Positions 42,893 to 53,329 of a stretch of 64,000 bases of DNA are shown here, piece after piece. The DNA is taken from NCBI GenBank assembly GCA_963210315.1, contig OY723277.1, forward strand, positions 2,170,001 to 2,234,000, read 5' to 3'. Under the pieces are notes generated by a model, which was given only the letters and a program-made list of their open reading frames with translations, ran no database searches and was not told the origin of the DNA. Within the stretch, counting starts at the first letter, position 1. Each line of letters opens with the position of its first letter. This DNA comes from Rhynchopus euleeides. Its lineage: Eukaryota; Euglenozoa; Diplonemea; Diplonemida; Diplonemidae. The translations under genes were made by a program, and so were the position numbers.

Positions 42893-45151
42893 TCACGCAT
42901 GATCCTTTTTATCCTGCTTCTTGAGAGCTGCCAGCAGCCAGTCCACGCGGTCATTTTGAACGTTTCGTTCAATCCCACGTTCGGCACAAATCTCCTGCAG
43001 CTCTTCTTTTGTGCGGGCTTTATCAAATTCACGAAGGATTTGCATCAACCGTGATTTCGAGGCATTCTGTACACCTCGCTTGCCACGCTTTTGAGCTTGA
43101 TTAATCAGTTCCGAGTTTGTGAAGCTATCGGAATAATCAAAACGGAGGACAATGTCATTGAGGGCAGTCTCTCTTGCAATTCGCTTTTCCTTCCTTGATT
43201 CCTCTTTTTCGAATGCTGATTTCAAGTCTTCAAGTTTCCGCTTCCCAATCCGAAGCTTGCGCTCCTTCGTAGTCTCCGGAATACGGGAACGCACTATCGT
43301 AGTGAGTTTCGGCTCACCAACCTCAGCATGCAGAGTTTTCAAATCAGTATCAGAGAAATGCTCAGGAATACAGCAGTGAGCACGGACAAAGTCGTCACGA
43401 ACGGATGAGTGTCCAGCCACTTCGATGACACGCTTAGACCTCCCGCACATCCCTTCCAAGAGGGCCGGGCCAAACGACACCGACGGCTGCACCGCGCGTG
43501 TCTCCTCGCTGGCTGCCCCGAACCTCACCGCTTCCACCAGCATGCTCGTCCCGATAATGACCAGGGCGGTGCGGAAGAACTCCACGCCGCTGTCGAAGGA
43601 CACTACGGGCATGAGCCGGCTTTCGGTTGGGATGCCTTGCTTCCCAAAGTAGGCATCGAGGCCGTGCTGCACTAAGTCATCCGGCCGGACGCCGTCCAGG
43701 TCACTATCGCTGACTTCCCGGATGTCGAGGGAGGGACACTGCGGCGAGGTGTGGAAGCGCAGCCGCCCTACCGTCACCATCCTGCATGAAGTGGCGCTCT
43801 GGAAGACGGTCAGGTCCCCGTCAGAGCTGCACGCCTCCAGCGTCGCTTCACTCCTGGCCGCAGAGAAGAGGTCGAAGGCCCCCGAGCGCCAGTACATCTG
43901 CAGCCATCCCAACGATTTGGGGTCGGTGGTGAAACTCCCTGAGTCTGCGATGGTGGTCAGCAGAGGGTACAAGACCTTGCTGAAAAGCTTCCCGTAGAGG
44001 CACACTTTGTCGATGGCGCTGCGATCAGCAAGGCAGTTTTTCACTGCCACCTTCTTTGTCGACGATTCCGTCGTCGTCATCGAGAAGAAGGTGTGCAGGT
44101 GCTCAGCGACGGTGAGCTCCCCGCAGCGAGCCGACAGCGAGAAGCAGGCAGCTGCACCACTGAGGAAGCGGCCGTTTGTGGCCCGCTGCCACAGGAAGCT
44201 GCTGATGGTGATGCCTACCGTGCTGTGGAGGTAGGCGGCGAACTCTGGTGCTGCGGCACAGTAGTTGGCAGCATAGCACATCAGAGTCATGAAGGGCAAG
44301 TCAGGCTCAATGACTCGCCGGAAGGCCAGATGCAGGCGGTGGTGGGGCTCGAACACAACGACAACGCTCTGCAGCTCGGGTTTCAGACTGGCACCGCGGT
44401 CCAGAAAGAAAGCCGAGAACGACTCCTCGGACAACCCCACGTCATCCTTGCCGAGGACGGAGAACTGGCCTGAAGAGGCCAGGTCCGAAAACCGTTTAAA
44501 GGCGACGGCCAGGTCAACTCTGGTAGTGGGTCCATCAGATGACAGCGTCAGATATGTGGCGAGCACGTGGTAGCGGAGGATCCCGTTCACCCTGTACTGC
44601 ACCGTAAAGTGCCCAAGCTTGGTAGTGTTTGACGGGTCCGCAAACACTGGTGTGAGGTCGTGAATTAACACAAGTTCGCCGTTCTCCCGGATGCCCTGCG
44701 TCTCCCGTAAAAACAACACATCCCGTAGCAGTAGCGACTGCTGCCACGACATCTCCACCGCATGGCGGGTCACCGTCTCGCCCTTGAACTTGGTGATGAG
44801 GGTGTGGATGTTAGAGACAGGGGTGTGGCACTGCATGGCGGTGTCGACCCAGTCGCGCACGTCCAGGCGGGATGCTGGCACTGTCTCTGCCTTCGCCGGA
44901 AGGAACAGCGCCGAGCCCGGGAGCGCGTTCTGCCACAGGCCTTCTGGGAGAGGCCGCATCTCCAATGAATTAACGTCACCACCCTTCAGCAGATGCACCT
45001 CGAGACAGTCACCCTCCGGTTGCAGCCCCACCTCCTCAAGCAGCGCCAGCAGCTTCTCGTGGGTGACACATCCTGCGATGGTCCCCGCGAGGCATCTCAA
45101 CCCCTCAACAGAGGCAACGATGGTGAAGAGCTGTTCCTCTTCCCCAGACAT
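42893..45151 (-). CDS. unrecognised 752-aa protein with SAP-like C terminus
   Basis: The ATG at 45151 opens MSGEEEQLFTIVASVEG; the frame runs upstream but through homopolymers, so this start is preferred. The middle has strand-rich segments (ELVLIHDLTPVF, RYHVLATYLTLSSDGPTTRV) whose Asp residues would suit a nuclease or transposase fold, but I cannot establish a catalytic set. The end is charged and helical (KERKLRIGKRKLEDLKSAFE). It closes with two helix-turn segments that resemble SAP DNA-binding motifs (TNSELINQAQKRGKRGV; SKSRLMQILREFDKA then ELQEICAERG). There is no intron, unlike most neighbours. Together with the 302-aa protein it makes up the whole coding content of the 3.7-kb unit. 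Composition is steady along its length, so it is probably expressed. Confidence 0.7.
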   Translation of the reverse strand: MSGEEEQLFTIVASVEGLRCLAGTIAGCVTHEKLLALLEEVGLQPEGDCLEVHLLKGGDVNSLEMRPLPEGLWQNALPGSALFLPAKAETVPASRLDVRDWVDTAMQCHTPVSNIHTLITKFKGETVTRHAVEMSWQQSLLLRDVLFLRETQGIRENGELVLIHDLTPVFADPSNTTKLGHFTVQYRVNGILRYHVLATYLTLSSDGPTTRVDLAVAFKRFSDLASSGQFSVLGKDDVGLSEESFSAFFLDRGASLKPELQSVVVVFEPHHRLHLAFRRVIEPDLPFMTLMCYAANYCAAAPEFAAYLHSTVGITISSFLWQRATNGRFLSGAAACFSLSARCGELTVAEHLHTFFSMTTTESSTKKVAVKNCLADRSAIDKVCLYGKLFSKVLYPLLTTIADSGSFTTDPKSLGWLQMYWRSGAFDLFSAARSEATLEACSSDGDLTVFQSATSCRMVTVGRLRFHTSPQCPSLDIREVSDSDLDGVRPDDLVQHGLDAYFGKQGIPTESRLMPVVSFDSGVEFFRTALVIIGTSMLVEAVRFGAASEETRAVQPSVSFGPALLEGMCGRSKRVIEVAGHSSVRDDFVRAHCCIPEHFSDTDLKTLHAEVGEPKLTTIVRSRIPETTKERKLRIGKRKLEDLKSAFEKEESRKEKRIARETALNDIVLRFDYSDSFTNSELINQAQKRGKRGVQNASKSRLMQILREFDKARTKEELQEICAERGIERNVQNDRVDWLLAALKKQDKKDHA

Positions 45152-45532
45152 TGTTGTTCCTAGGTGCAGTGTGGATGATGGAGTGTGTGTGTAGGTTTTT
45201 TTTCGGGGCATCCGGACCATCTCTGCAGCTGTTGTTTCGTAGAAGTGTGTAGGGGGTACTACGCGGCTCCTGGAGCTCACTTCCTTCCCAGGTGTTTCTG
45301 GGCATGGGGCAACCTTGCCCAGGTGTTTCCCCTGTTCTTTCGGACGGTACATAGTGAGTTCTGGCAATATTTTTTTTTCTCGGTCAGCGCAGTGCCTCCA
45401 GTCCTGTCTCAGTAGCCACACAGAAAGGGGGACCAAAAAAAACTGGGGGGGGACCAAAAAGCGAGACCCCCCCCCCAGATTGCGTAGTTTGTGCGTAGTG
45501 AAAAGGGGGTAAATCAGGGGCACCACCTGTGC

Positions 45533-45706
45533 GCTTTTTTTTTTACGCACACTTGTGAGCAGAAAATGTCACTCCACCACAGCCAAACGTGCTCCGCACA
45601 CCACTAGCCTCCCCCATCACAGGAGTTGAGGTTTTGTGTGTGGAAGCGTCAACGCATCACAAACAAAATACGAGTAAAGAGCGGCTGTACTGGAGTGACA
45701 TTTTTT
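45533..45706. ncRNA. candidate structured RNA, locus X
   Basis: AAAATGTCACTCCA (45563-45576) pairs without mismatch with TGGAGTGACATTTT (45691-45704). Beyond a 2x2 loop, ACAGCC pairs with GGCTGT. A T run and CGCACACTTGTGAGC precede it. The apical region has GAAGCGTCAACGCA, ACAAACAAAA and AGAGCGG, as at locus Y (29947-30072), plus about 40 extra bases that can form their own GCACAC/GTGTGT stem. The stem sequence differs from that of Y but pairing is kept. It lies about 25 bp outside the right edge of the two-gene unit; the relation is unknown. Confidence 0.5.
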
Positions 45707-47584
45707 GTTGGAAAAAAATCGGCATTGATTCACCTGAGAACTTGCCCGGCAAGTGGAGGCGGCGCGAGGCCTGTGTTGGGGTTGCTGCAGTCTCTGCTTC
45801 TTCTGGCAGTCTCCTCCTCTCAGACACATTGCGTGTGCGAGTGTTTTGACGCGGATCGCAAGCTCTCTTCACAACGCTTCGCTGCCGCCTCTGAAGAGTG
45901 GGAGAAACTCCCGGTGGGATGGCGTGTTGTGTGAGCGACAGTGCTGGGGTGGCATCAGAGTTGCCTCAGATTCGCCCTCCGCTAGATGATAGGTTGGCGA
46001 GAGACACATATCAGCGCATGGAAAAGGAAGAAAATGAAGAGAGGTTTCTCAGGATGTATCTCAGCATCAGGAAAAGAAAACAGCAACAGGGGCTGTGTCG
46101 TGTTGTGTTGTGTTGTGTGCGTGTGTGCCAGGAGTGGTCTGCACCAGAGTTCGCTCGGTGCTGTCCCACCTCACAATCTGCATGTCTCATCTAGCCGCCC
46201 CCACCCGGACCCCCACCCCGACCCCCCACCCCCACCCACCCATAGCAAGGAAGAGAACTGGATGTGCGCGATGCGCCTTCGCTTGTGACTGTTGGCAGAA
46301 CAAAAGCAAGCCACGCCGTGTGTCCCTTTCTCTGCCCGCTTCCTTTTGCACCAGATTGCCAATGGACTTGGCAAAAGGAGATTAGGCGTGGGTGGGTGGG
46401 GGGGTGGGGGGGTGGGGGAAGGGGGTCACAATATCTCAGCTTTGCCACACACACACGCACATGTGTTCCCCCTTGCTGCGGGGAACGGGGGGGAGGGTGG
46501 GGTGACAGGGTTCCCCAAATGTGGCGATGCATATTTTTTTTGGAGGGATTTGCTTTTTTTTTGCTGGGATACAACCACGCCGTGTGCTCATGGAAAGTGT
46601 TGGATCTAGAAGGAAGGTGTGAGCGGTACCCCCTCCCGGGGTTCCCGGGAAGTCCCTGGATAATCCGAGCTTGTGTGTGTGGTGCGAATCCCTCCGTTGT
46701 TTCAAAAGTCGTGTCTGGTCGTCCCGCACACCAGGCTAGGTCGTCGATACCAAAGTTGTGTGTTCAAACTGCCGCCTCTGGAAGGTGCAAGCCTGGTGCA
46801 GGCAAATGTGGCGCGGGTGCTAGTGCATGCTGCGACACATTGCCAACGAACACGAACCGGCGAATGCAAAGAAAGCAGAAAACAAAACACAAAAAAAAAC
46901 GTTCTATTTTTCCACAAACGATTGCATCAGCAGGGACCGGTAGAGGGCGGAGGGGTGGGGGAAGGGCGGTTGGTGGAAATCATAACACCTGCCGTGCCAT
47001 GGCACAGAAGGGTTTTGGGCTTTCGAGGAGTTATCTGGGGGAACAGGGCACGGATAAAACATGGGGGTGTCCGTGCTGGTGTGTGTGTGCGCGCTGTGTT
47101 TTCATAATTCCTATCTTGTTCTGGTTGCTGTGTGCAACCGTTCTCCCCCCCCCGCCCCTGGCCAGCCTCGTTTTGCCAGCCCTTTTTTTATACCATTTTC
47201 TTTTCCTGGTTGTGTGGCTTGGGTCAAAACCAAAAGCCGCCAAAACAACAGTCCATTCCACCCGCACCTGCACCCCCCCACCGCCCGGTGAATGCACAAC
47301 TAGTAGACGACTGCAGACTGGGGCAGAGATGGTACCCCGCCCCACACCCCCCTTCCCACCCTCGTTCGCATGATGTCACATCTTCCAGGCTGTGTGATGT
47401 GCTGCCACCGATTTTGTGACGACGACGACTCACTGACAACCGGCGGAATGCGCAGCAAAAAAAAATCCACGAAGTAATCGCGGTCTCAACAAAATATACC
47501 TCTACCACCCACCCACCACCCCCACCCCACTCCCTGCCGCAGACGGGGCTTGCCCCCCACACCCACCCCCACCCCTACCGTGCG
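45707..47584. other. intergenic before the condensin gene
   Basis: About 1.9 kb with G and C runs and a TGTTG repeat near 46088-46112. A long plus-strand frame at 46264-47373 is rich in Gly, Pro and Cys from homopolymers and is not believed. C-rich DNA at 47505-47580 directly precedes the ATG. Confidence 0.55.
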
Positions 47585-50500
47585 ATGTCCGGCATGGCGG
47601 TCGAGGAGGCGCCAGACAGCATCGGAGGGGGCCCCCCCGCAGTGCCGCCCACCACGCCGAAGACCCCCGCCTCGCTGCACAGGCCGGGCCAGGTGTGGCT
47701 GCTGGACATCCAGAACCCCGTGTCCTTTGTGGGCGACTGCCCTCCGGAGAAGCGGCCGCAGATCTGGGTGAAGGTGCTGCACGCATTCACGGAGCTGTTC
47801 AGGCCGGAGGAGGAGGGAGGCGGGCTGGGCAGCGCGCATGTCGAGCTGCAGGCGGTGTCGGCCTGCAGGGTGCTGCGGCAGGCAGGCGCCTGCGCTGAGA
47901 AGCTGGACCCCGATGTGGCGACAGCGGCGAGCGTCGCACATGCAAACCTCCTTGTCCTCTTCGACTACCCAGAGCTGCAGGAGGCGATTGCCGACTGCCT
48001 CTTCACGCTGATCGACACCGAGGTTGTGCCCTACGCCCAGATCCTGGGTAAGCTTCTCGTGTGGGCATCCTATGTCTGCACGCTCCCCAAGATCTCCGAC
48101 ACCGCCCTCCGGTGCCTCACGGGGACCTGCCAGTTCTTCTGCGAGCTAGACTGGGCAAACGCCGACGAGTTCAAAGGCTACTGCGCCGAGCTCTGCATCA
48201 GCGAAGCCTTCCTCTGCAGGCCCGGCAGCACCAAGGTGCTGGCCGCAGTCTTCTCCCAGGAAGGCGAAGTGACCCGTGCGATGCACCGCCACATCATGCC
48301 CACCGTGATCACCAGCGTCAAGCGCGAGGGGAAGCTGTCCGACAGGCAGGCGGTGCTGGTGGACTCCCTGGTGGCGGTGTGGGACACCCTTGAGGACCTC
48401 CACCTCGCAGTGTATGAGCATGAGGTGGTGAAGCCATACGCCGTGCTGGCTGTGAAGAGCGACATCCGACTGTTCTCTGCGTTCAAAGCTGTGCTGGGTG
48501 CCTTTGCGCACAGCAGGAAGGCGACGAAGAAGACGCGCGAGGCCCTGCGTAGGATCCTCAGGGAGGAGAGCAACCTGCTGGCGTCGCTGGATGCGCCGAA
48601 TGCCATCGTGCGGCGGAACAGCATCGCGCTCCTGGGGAGCCACTACCCGGTGTGCGTCGCGGGGACCGGCAAGGCTGACCTGGAGAAGGTGAAGGAGGAG
48701 CAGTTCAACATCATCGTCACCGCCCTGACAGACCCGGTTCCCGAGGTGAGGGTTCACGCCGTCACCGCGCTGTGTGAGGTTGTGGCGCGCCATTTCAACG
48801 ACATCCCACAGGACCTGGTGCTGCCCGCTGTGGGGCGTCTCTTCTCCAACACGCATGGACTCCTCTACGATAAGACGGATGCCAACGTGCGCCACTCCGT
48901 GCTGCGCAACACCCGCGACGTCCTCCTCAAGGCACCCCTCATGCATGAATACCTCAAGACCATGCTGAAGGGGCTCAAACACCTCAATGACCCCAGCTCC
49001 CGGGTGCGGCAGGTCTTCACATCCCTGCTGGTGTCGCTGCTGAAGGAGCCCTACATCACACTGGCTGACATCGGCATCACCGACCAGCAGGTGGTGGCCC
49101 GGCTGGGGGTGGAGAAGAGCAAGTCAGTTGTGGAGAATCTGATCACGATCGTGAGGCGGTCCCCAGGGGTGTGGTTTGCCGACGGCGATGCGGGGAAGTG
49201 CCCCGAGACGAACCGGCAGGTCGTCAAGGCGCTGCTCAGCGTGTCGGCGAGATACCCCTCTGCAGGTGTGGCGCTGTACTCCGGGCTTGTCGCCACGTCG
49301 AAGACGAACCCAGAGGCTGTGGTCTCCCTGGTGGGGCTGACACTCAACTGGCTCGTCACCACCACCTGCCAGCAGCAGAGCATCCTGGTGGAGAACGTGC
49401 TGCACGTCGTCAGCGCGATGGTGACGCGTGTCATCCCCAGGCTCCAGAGCAAGAAGCGCTGCCGCGGCAGGTTCCTGAGGAACGTGCTGACCCCTGCCAC
49501 CTTTGCCGCTGTGGAGCGTGCCTACGACACGGTGGTGGTGAAGCAGGTTGTGAACCACCTCAGGGCGATGGCAGCCTCGCTCGACGTGGAGGCGGCGCCC
49601 CTGACGCCAGCCGTGCAGCGGTCGAAGCGGCGCCGCACCGACACTGGTGGGGAGGCGGAGGCGGAGGCCAGCAGCGACGACGAGCATCTGGCAGAAGGTC
49701 TTGTCTCGCTCAGCACGCTGAAGGGGCGCTTCCTGCAGAAGCTGCGGGACGACCGGCGCGAGCAAGCGGAGCGTGCGGCAGCAGCGGGTGGCGATGCGGC
49801 GGTGTCGCAGCTCGGCGTGGCGCCCAGCCCTGTGCCCGAGGGTGACGGCAGGCCCCGCCAGACAGGCGGCTCACAAAGGGGCTCGCAAAGGGGGACCCAG
49901 AGGGGGGTGGCGGCCTCGCAGCGCAGCCAGCGTGCGGCAATGCGTGCCAAGGTGCCCAAAGCAGGTGCACCGGCAGCGGACCCGGGCACGGAGTGGCGCC
50001 TCTTGATGCACCGCATTGCGGCAGAGGGTGGCAGCAGTGTGCTGGTCGAGCTCTGCGTCGACTGGCTTGACGGGGATGATGACGTGGGGTATGGCAAGAA
50101 GGGGGGAGAGGGGGTGGTGGTGGGGTGGGTGTCTCCTTCCATGTGTCACATGCATGTCGTGTCCTGTCATTTTTTCCCAACAAAACACAGAGCGCTGCTT
50201 GTGGCTGCCGAGCTGCTGCGCATCCCTGTGTGTGAGGGGCGCCTCCTCGATGACGATGCGTGGACAACACTCACAAACGTGCTGCTGCGGCATGTCGAGG
50301 ATGTGACGCGCCTGCTGCGCACGCCTCGTGTCGACGGTATGCCACTCGATGCGGGTCAGGCACACAAACGACCCTCATCCACCCTGCCTCCGATGCTTCC
50401 TTGCTGCGCCCCACCTCCCATCTGCCCACCCCCCCCCCCCCCCCCCCCACAGAGATGTCTGACCAGGACTGCTTCACCGCAGCAGCCAAGCTGGAGCTGC

Positions 50501-52073
50501 TGACACGCCTCGTCATCAACCGCGCCTGCCTCGGAGGCATCATGGGCCGCGGCGCCGACGCGACCGACGCCGACGCCGGCGCCACACAGGGCTCCGCAAC
50601 ACCTGCCGCCTCCGCCACACCCGTCCCGAAGACCCCGGGTCACCCCTCGCAGGCAACGCAGAACACTGTGCCTGCGTCGTCACAGCGCAGCGGGCGGAAG
50701 CGCAAGCAGGCAGAGCCACATCCGAACTATAGGGCCGAGGAGTTCGAACGCGTCGTCAAGGTGCTGACGCGCTCGCTCCTCCCTGCGTGCAAGGCAGGAA
50801 GCAGGGTGCAGGGGTCGCTGCTCAAGGTCCTGCTGGGCGAGCAGGTCATCGTCTTCCTCACCGACTGCGTGTCGTGCTACCTGCTGGGCAGGCAGCGCCC
50901 TGCTGTGGACGGGGCAGCCCTCTCGCAGGCCTGCCTCGACGTGTCCCCGAAGCTCTTCCCCCGCCTCCTGCAGCTCTTCGGCACCTGTTTCGAGATGCAG
51001 TGCACGCCACACCTCTTCGGGCAGCCCGGCAACGACGAGTGGCTTGACTACTTCTTCGAGACCTTCCTCCAGAAGGCTGTGGCGGGGTGCGACGCCTGCT
51101 CCACCCTGCCTGCATGGGACGCGTGGGGCTCCGACTCCGCAGAGGACTCGCGGGAGAAGGGCTGGCGTGCCCTGGCACAGGCGGGTGCCTTCCGCCCCCA
51201 CCTCGCCGCCTTCTTCTCCACCGTCATCCGGAGTGCCGGTGTCGGGCGTGCCCCCCTCAAGGAGATGTTCACACGGCGTGTGATGCAGGACGTGCTGCTG
51301 GCAGGGGGGTCCACACACATGGTGCTGATTGCCGCGGATATGGCGTCGCGGTTTAAGCAGATTCTCGCGGCCCTGCTGGAGGCGTTCAACATGCAGCTGT
51401 CGTATGCGCGCAACGGGGTGGACCTCACAGAGGGCCAGGCCACAGCGATGTACTCCATCCTCTCGGTGATGCTGTCGCATAAGTCGCGCCCCGTCACCCA
51501 GCAGCTGGTTGCCTACAAGTCGGATTCGCTGGCGAAGTTCTTCAGCGACCACCAGAGGCTGCTGAACTCCGTCAAGGGTGCAGGTATGGTCGGCATGTCC
51601 ACCGACCCGTCTGCCCCGCCCGGCACGCCCGGGCAGCGCCCCGAGAGGGAGTTGTTCAGCGACTCGCCAGGGGGGATCGACGACAAGCCCCGCGCGCTGG
51701 AGCTGTGGGAGAAGCTCCAGGCCCTGGATTGGGCGGTGCCGCTGCCGAAGATCATTGGGGTATGTCGCAGCGAGCCCCTTCGCCTTGTCTTGTTGGGAGG
51801 TAACGCCGTTTCGTTTTCCTTTTTGACAAAAGGCGGTGGGTGATTCCTAGCTTGGATTTTTCGCCATGATTCGGCATGCCACACCACCACCACCCGCAGG
51901 TGAAGAAGGACGACGCGGGTGGGGAAGGTGCGGCAGACGCAGCAGCCACGCAGGCAGAAGGGCAGACCGCAACAGCAACAGCCCCCGGCACACAGGGGGC
52001 TACCGACGAGCCTATGGAGGCACCACACGACCCTGCCGTGCGTCCCCTGTCTATGGATGAGGATGTGATGTGA
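47585..52073 (+). CDS. NCAPG2: condensin-II subunit G2-like protein (NCAPG2), four exons
   Basis: The HEAT-repeat kleisin-associated subunit of condensin II, which compacts chromosomes in the nucleus. Exons are 47585-50088, 50191-50336, 50453-51759 and 51900-52073; all joins keep frame, giving 1376 residues (human about 1143). Residues about 339-538 align well by eye with the G2 core: IVRRNSIALLGSHYP, EVRVHAVTALCEVVA, then DANVRHSVLRN, then DPSSRVRQVFTSLLVSLLK. A basic KRRRTDTGGE near 680 may be a nuclear signal. Introns 1 to 3 begin GTATGGC, GTATGCC and GTATGTC, and intron 2 ends in about 20 C then ACAG. The C-terminal exon is acidic and low-complexity. The general condensin-I subunit G is less like it. 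Confidence 0.85.
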
Positions 52074-53329
52074 CCGTGTCCTGACAGGCCCCCTCTGAGA
52101 TTATTCGTGTTTTAGAAAGTAAACCCGTCGGTCGCACAGCCTCCCCTCCCCCCCCTCCCTCCAAGTCACCCACACAAAGGCGGTGGGTCAGGGCCCGCGC
52201 AGGGACTAACCACCCTCGGTGCCGTCCATGGCCATGCGGCAATGCGTTGCCAAATAGAGACAGGGCGCGCTCTTCTCGCTGCGGTGCTGACAAATGTGTC
52301 TGCAAGAAAAACCCCCACCAACTCCCCTCCAAAAAGTGAAAAAAAACAGTCACTCGCCCTCCCTGTGGCGGGTTGGGTTGGGTTGGGTGGGCTCTGAAAG
52401 CACTGTGTGCTTCCACACATCTGCTCGCTAGTGGGGCGTTGGATGGCCCTCAGCAATTGCACCTCCCCTCCGCCCTAATATTTAGATCGTTATTTCTGCC
52501 GTTTTCACAAGAGGAGGAGGGGACGGAGTGTGCAACGGCCCGCGCCTGATTGCTGTGGGTCTGAAGGGTAGGTTGCCTCCCTTGATGCCGACCTGCCCCT
52601 CCCTTGCCCCCACCACAACGCACATACCACGCAAACAAGTCATGGGTTGTCCCGATCCGGCACTTATGCCAAAAAGAAAAACTCACCCAACAGCCTCGCC
52701 TGTGCACCACCACCCCACCGCTGGTCATCCCGCACTGTTGTCGATGCCAAAGGAAACAAATCAATACCGCCTTGCCTGACTATGCACAGGGGGAGGCAGT
52801 CAAGAGGTCGACCAACCACAGTATAACCCTCCCACCCCTCACCACACCCACCTTGCCTGAGCGGTCGAAGGGCCACATGCAGCAGGCATCCGCTGTATGC
52901 GCTGTGTGTTCCCTAGGCATCCCCCCCCCCCCTCTTCGACTCTCTCTTCCCCCTCCCCCCCGCCCTCCCCCTACAACCACTCCCGCTGGTGCGCAGCGTT
53001 GCTGCGTGCTGCTAGATCGCAACGCCTCCCACCCACCCCTGCTCCGCACCGCTCTGTGTAGATAGTATTCCCCTGGCAAAGGCAAAGAAAGGCAGGGGCA
53101 AGGCAAAGTTGGAAAGACCTAGGGTCCGCCACAGAGAGCGGGCCGGGCTGTGCTTTCGGGCCGGCACAGAGATGCGACGTCCCCCATCCCCACCCCCCAC
53201 CCTCCGAACCCCCGTCGCTTTGCATATTCTCTCGCATCACCCCCGCCTCAAGCGAATCTTCCTGCGATTCAGCCATCCACCCACCCACCCCCCCCCCCCC
53301 CCAGCACAGGCAAGCCACCACACAACGGC
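52074..53329. other. intergenic between two plus-strand genes
   Basis: No gene supported. It contains C runs (52921-52933, 53289-53302) and ends with the C-rich tract and CAG at 53289-53304, a likely cis- or trans-splice acceptor just before the next ATG. Confidence 0.55.

Larger units (their letters stand above)
41790..45509 (-). mobile_element. candidate two-gene element with inverted repeats and 31-bp flanking direct repeat
   Basis: The outer flanks share ATTGCGTAGnTTGTGCGTAG followed by TGAAAAGGGGG as a direct repeat (41790-41820 and 45479-45509, one mismatch). Inside them, the left end reads a G run then TCTCATTTTTTGGTCCCC (to 41845), and the right end (45449-45476) is its inverse, GGGGACCAAAAAGCGAGAC, then a C run, with two mismatches. 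Two minus-strand genes fill the space; the downstream one stops 10 bp from the left inverted repeat. The tight packing and double boundary look like a mobile or integrated unit of no class I recognise. A 31-bp flank is far longer than common target duplications. Confidence 0.5.

Noticed and set aside
43380-43450. GHSSVRDDF in the 752-aa protein, like the HxxR box of tyrosine recombinases
   Set aside because: The companion Arg, Lys, second His and the catalytic Tyr cannot be placed around it, so the motif is taken as chance.
46264-47373. 369-codon open frame on the plus strand
   Set aside because: Gly/Pro/Cys-rich translation of homopolymer DNA, no ATG context, no domain; it is an effect of few stop codons in G/C runs.
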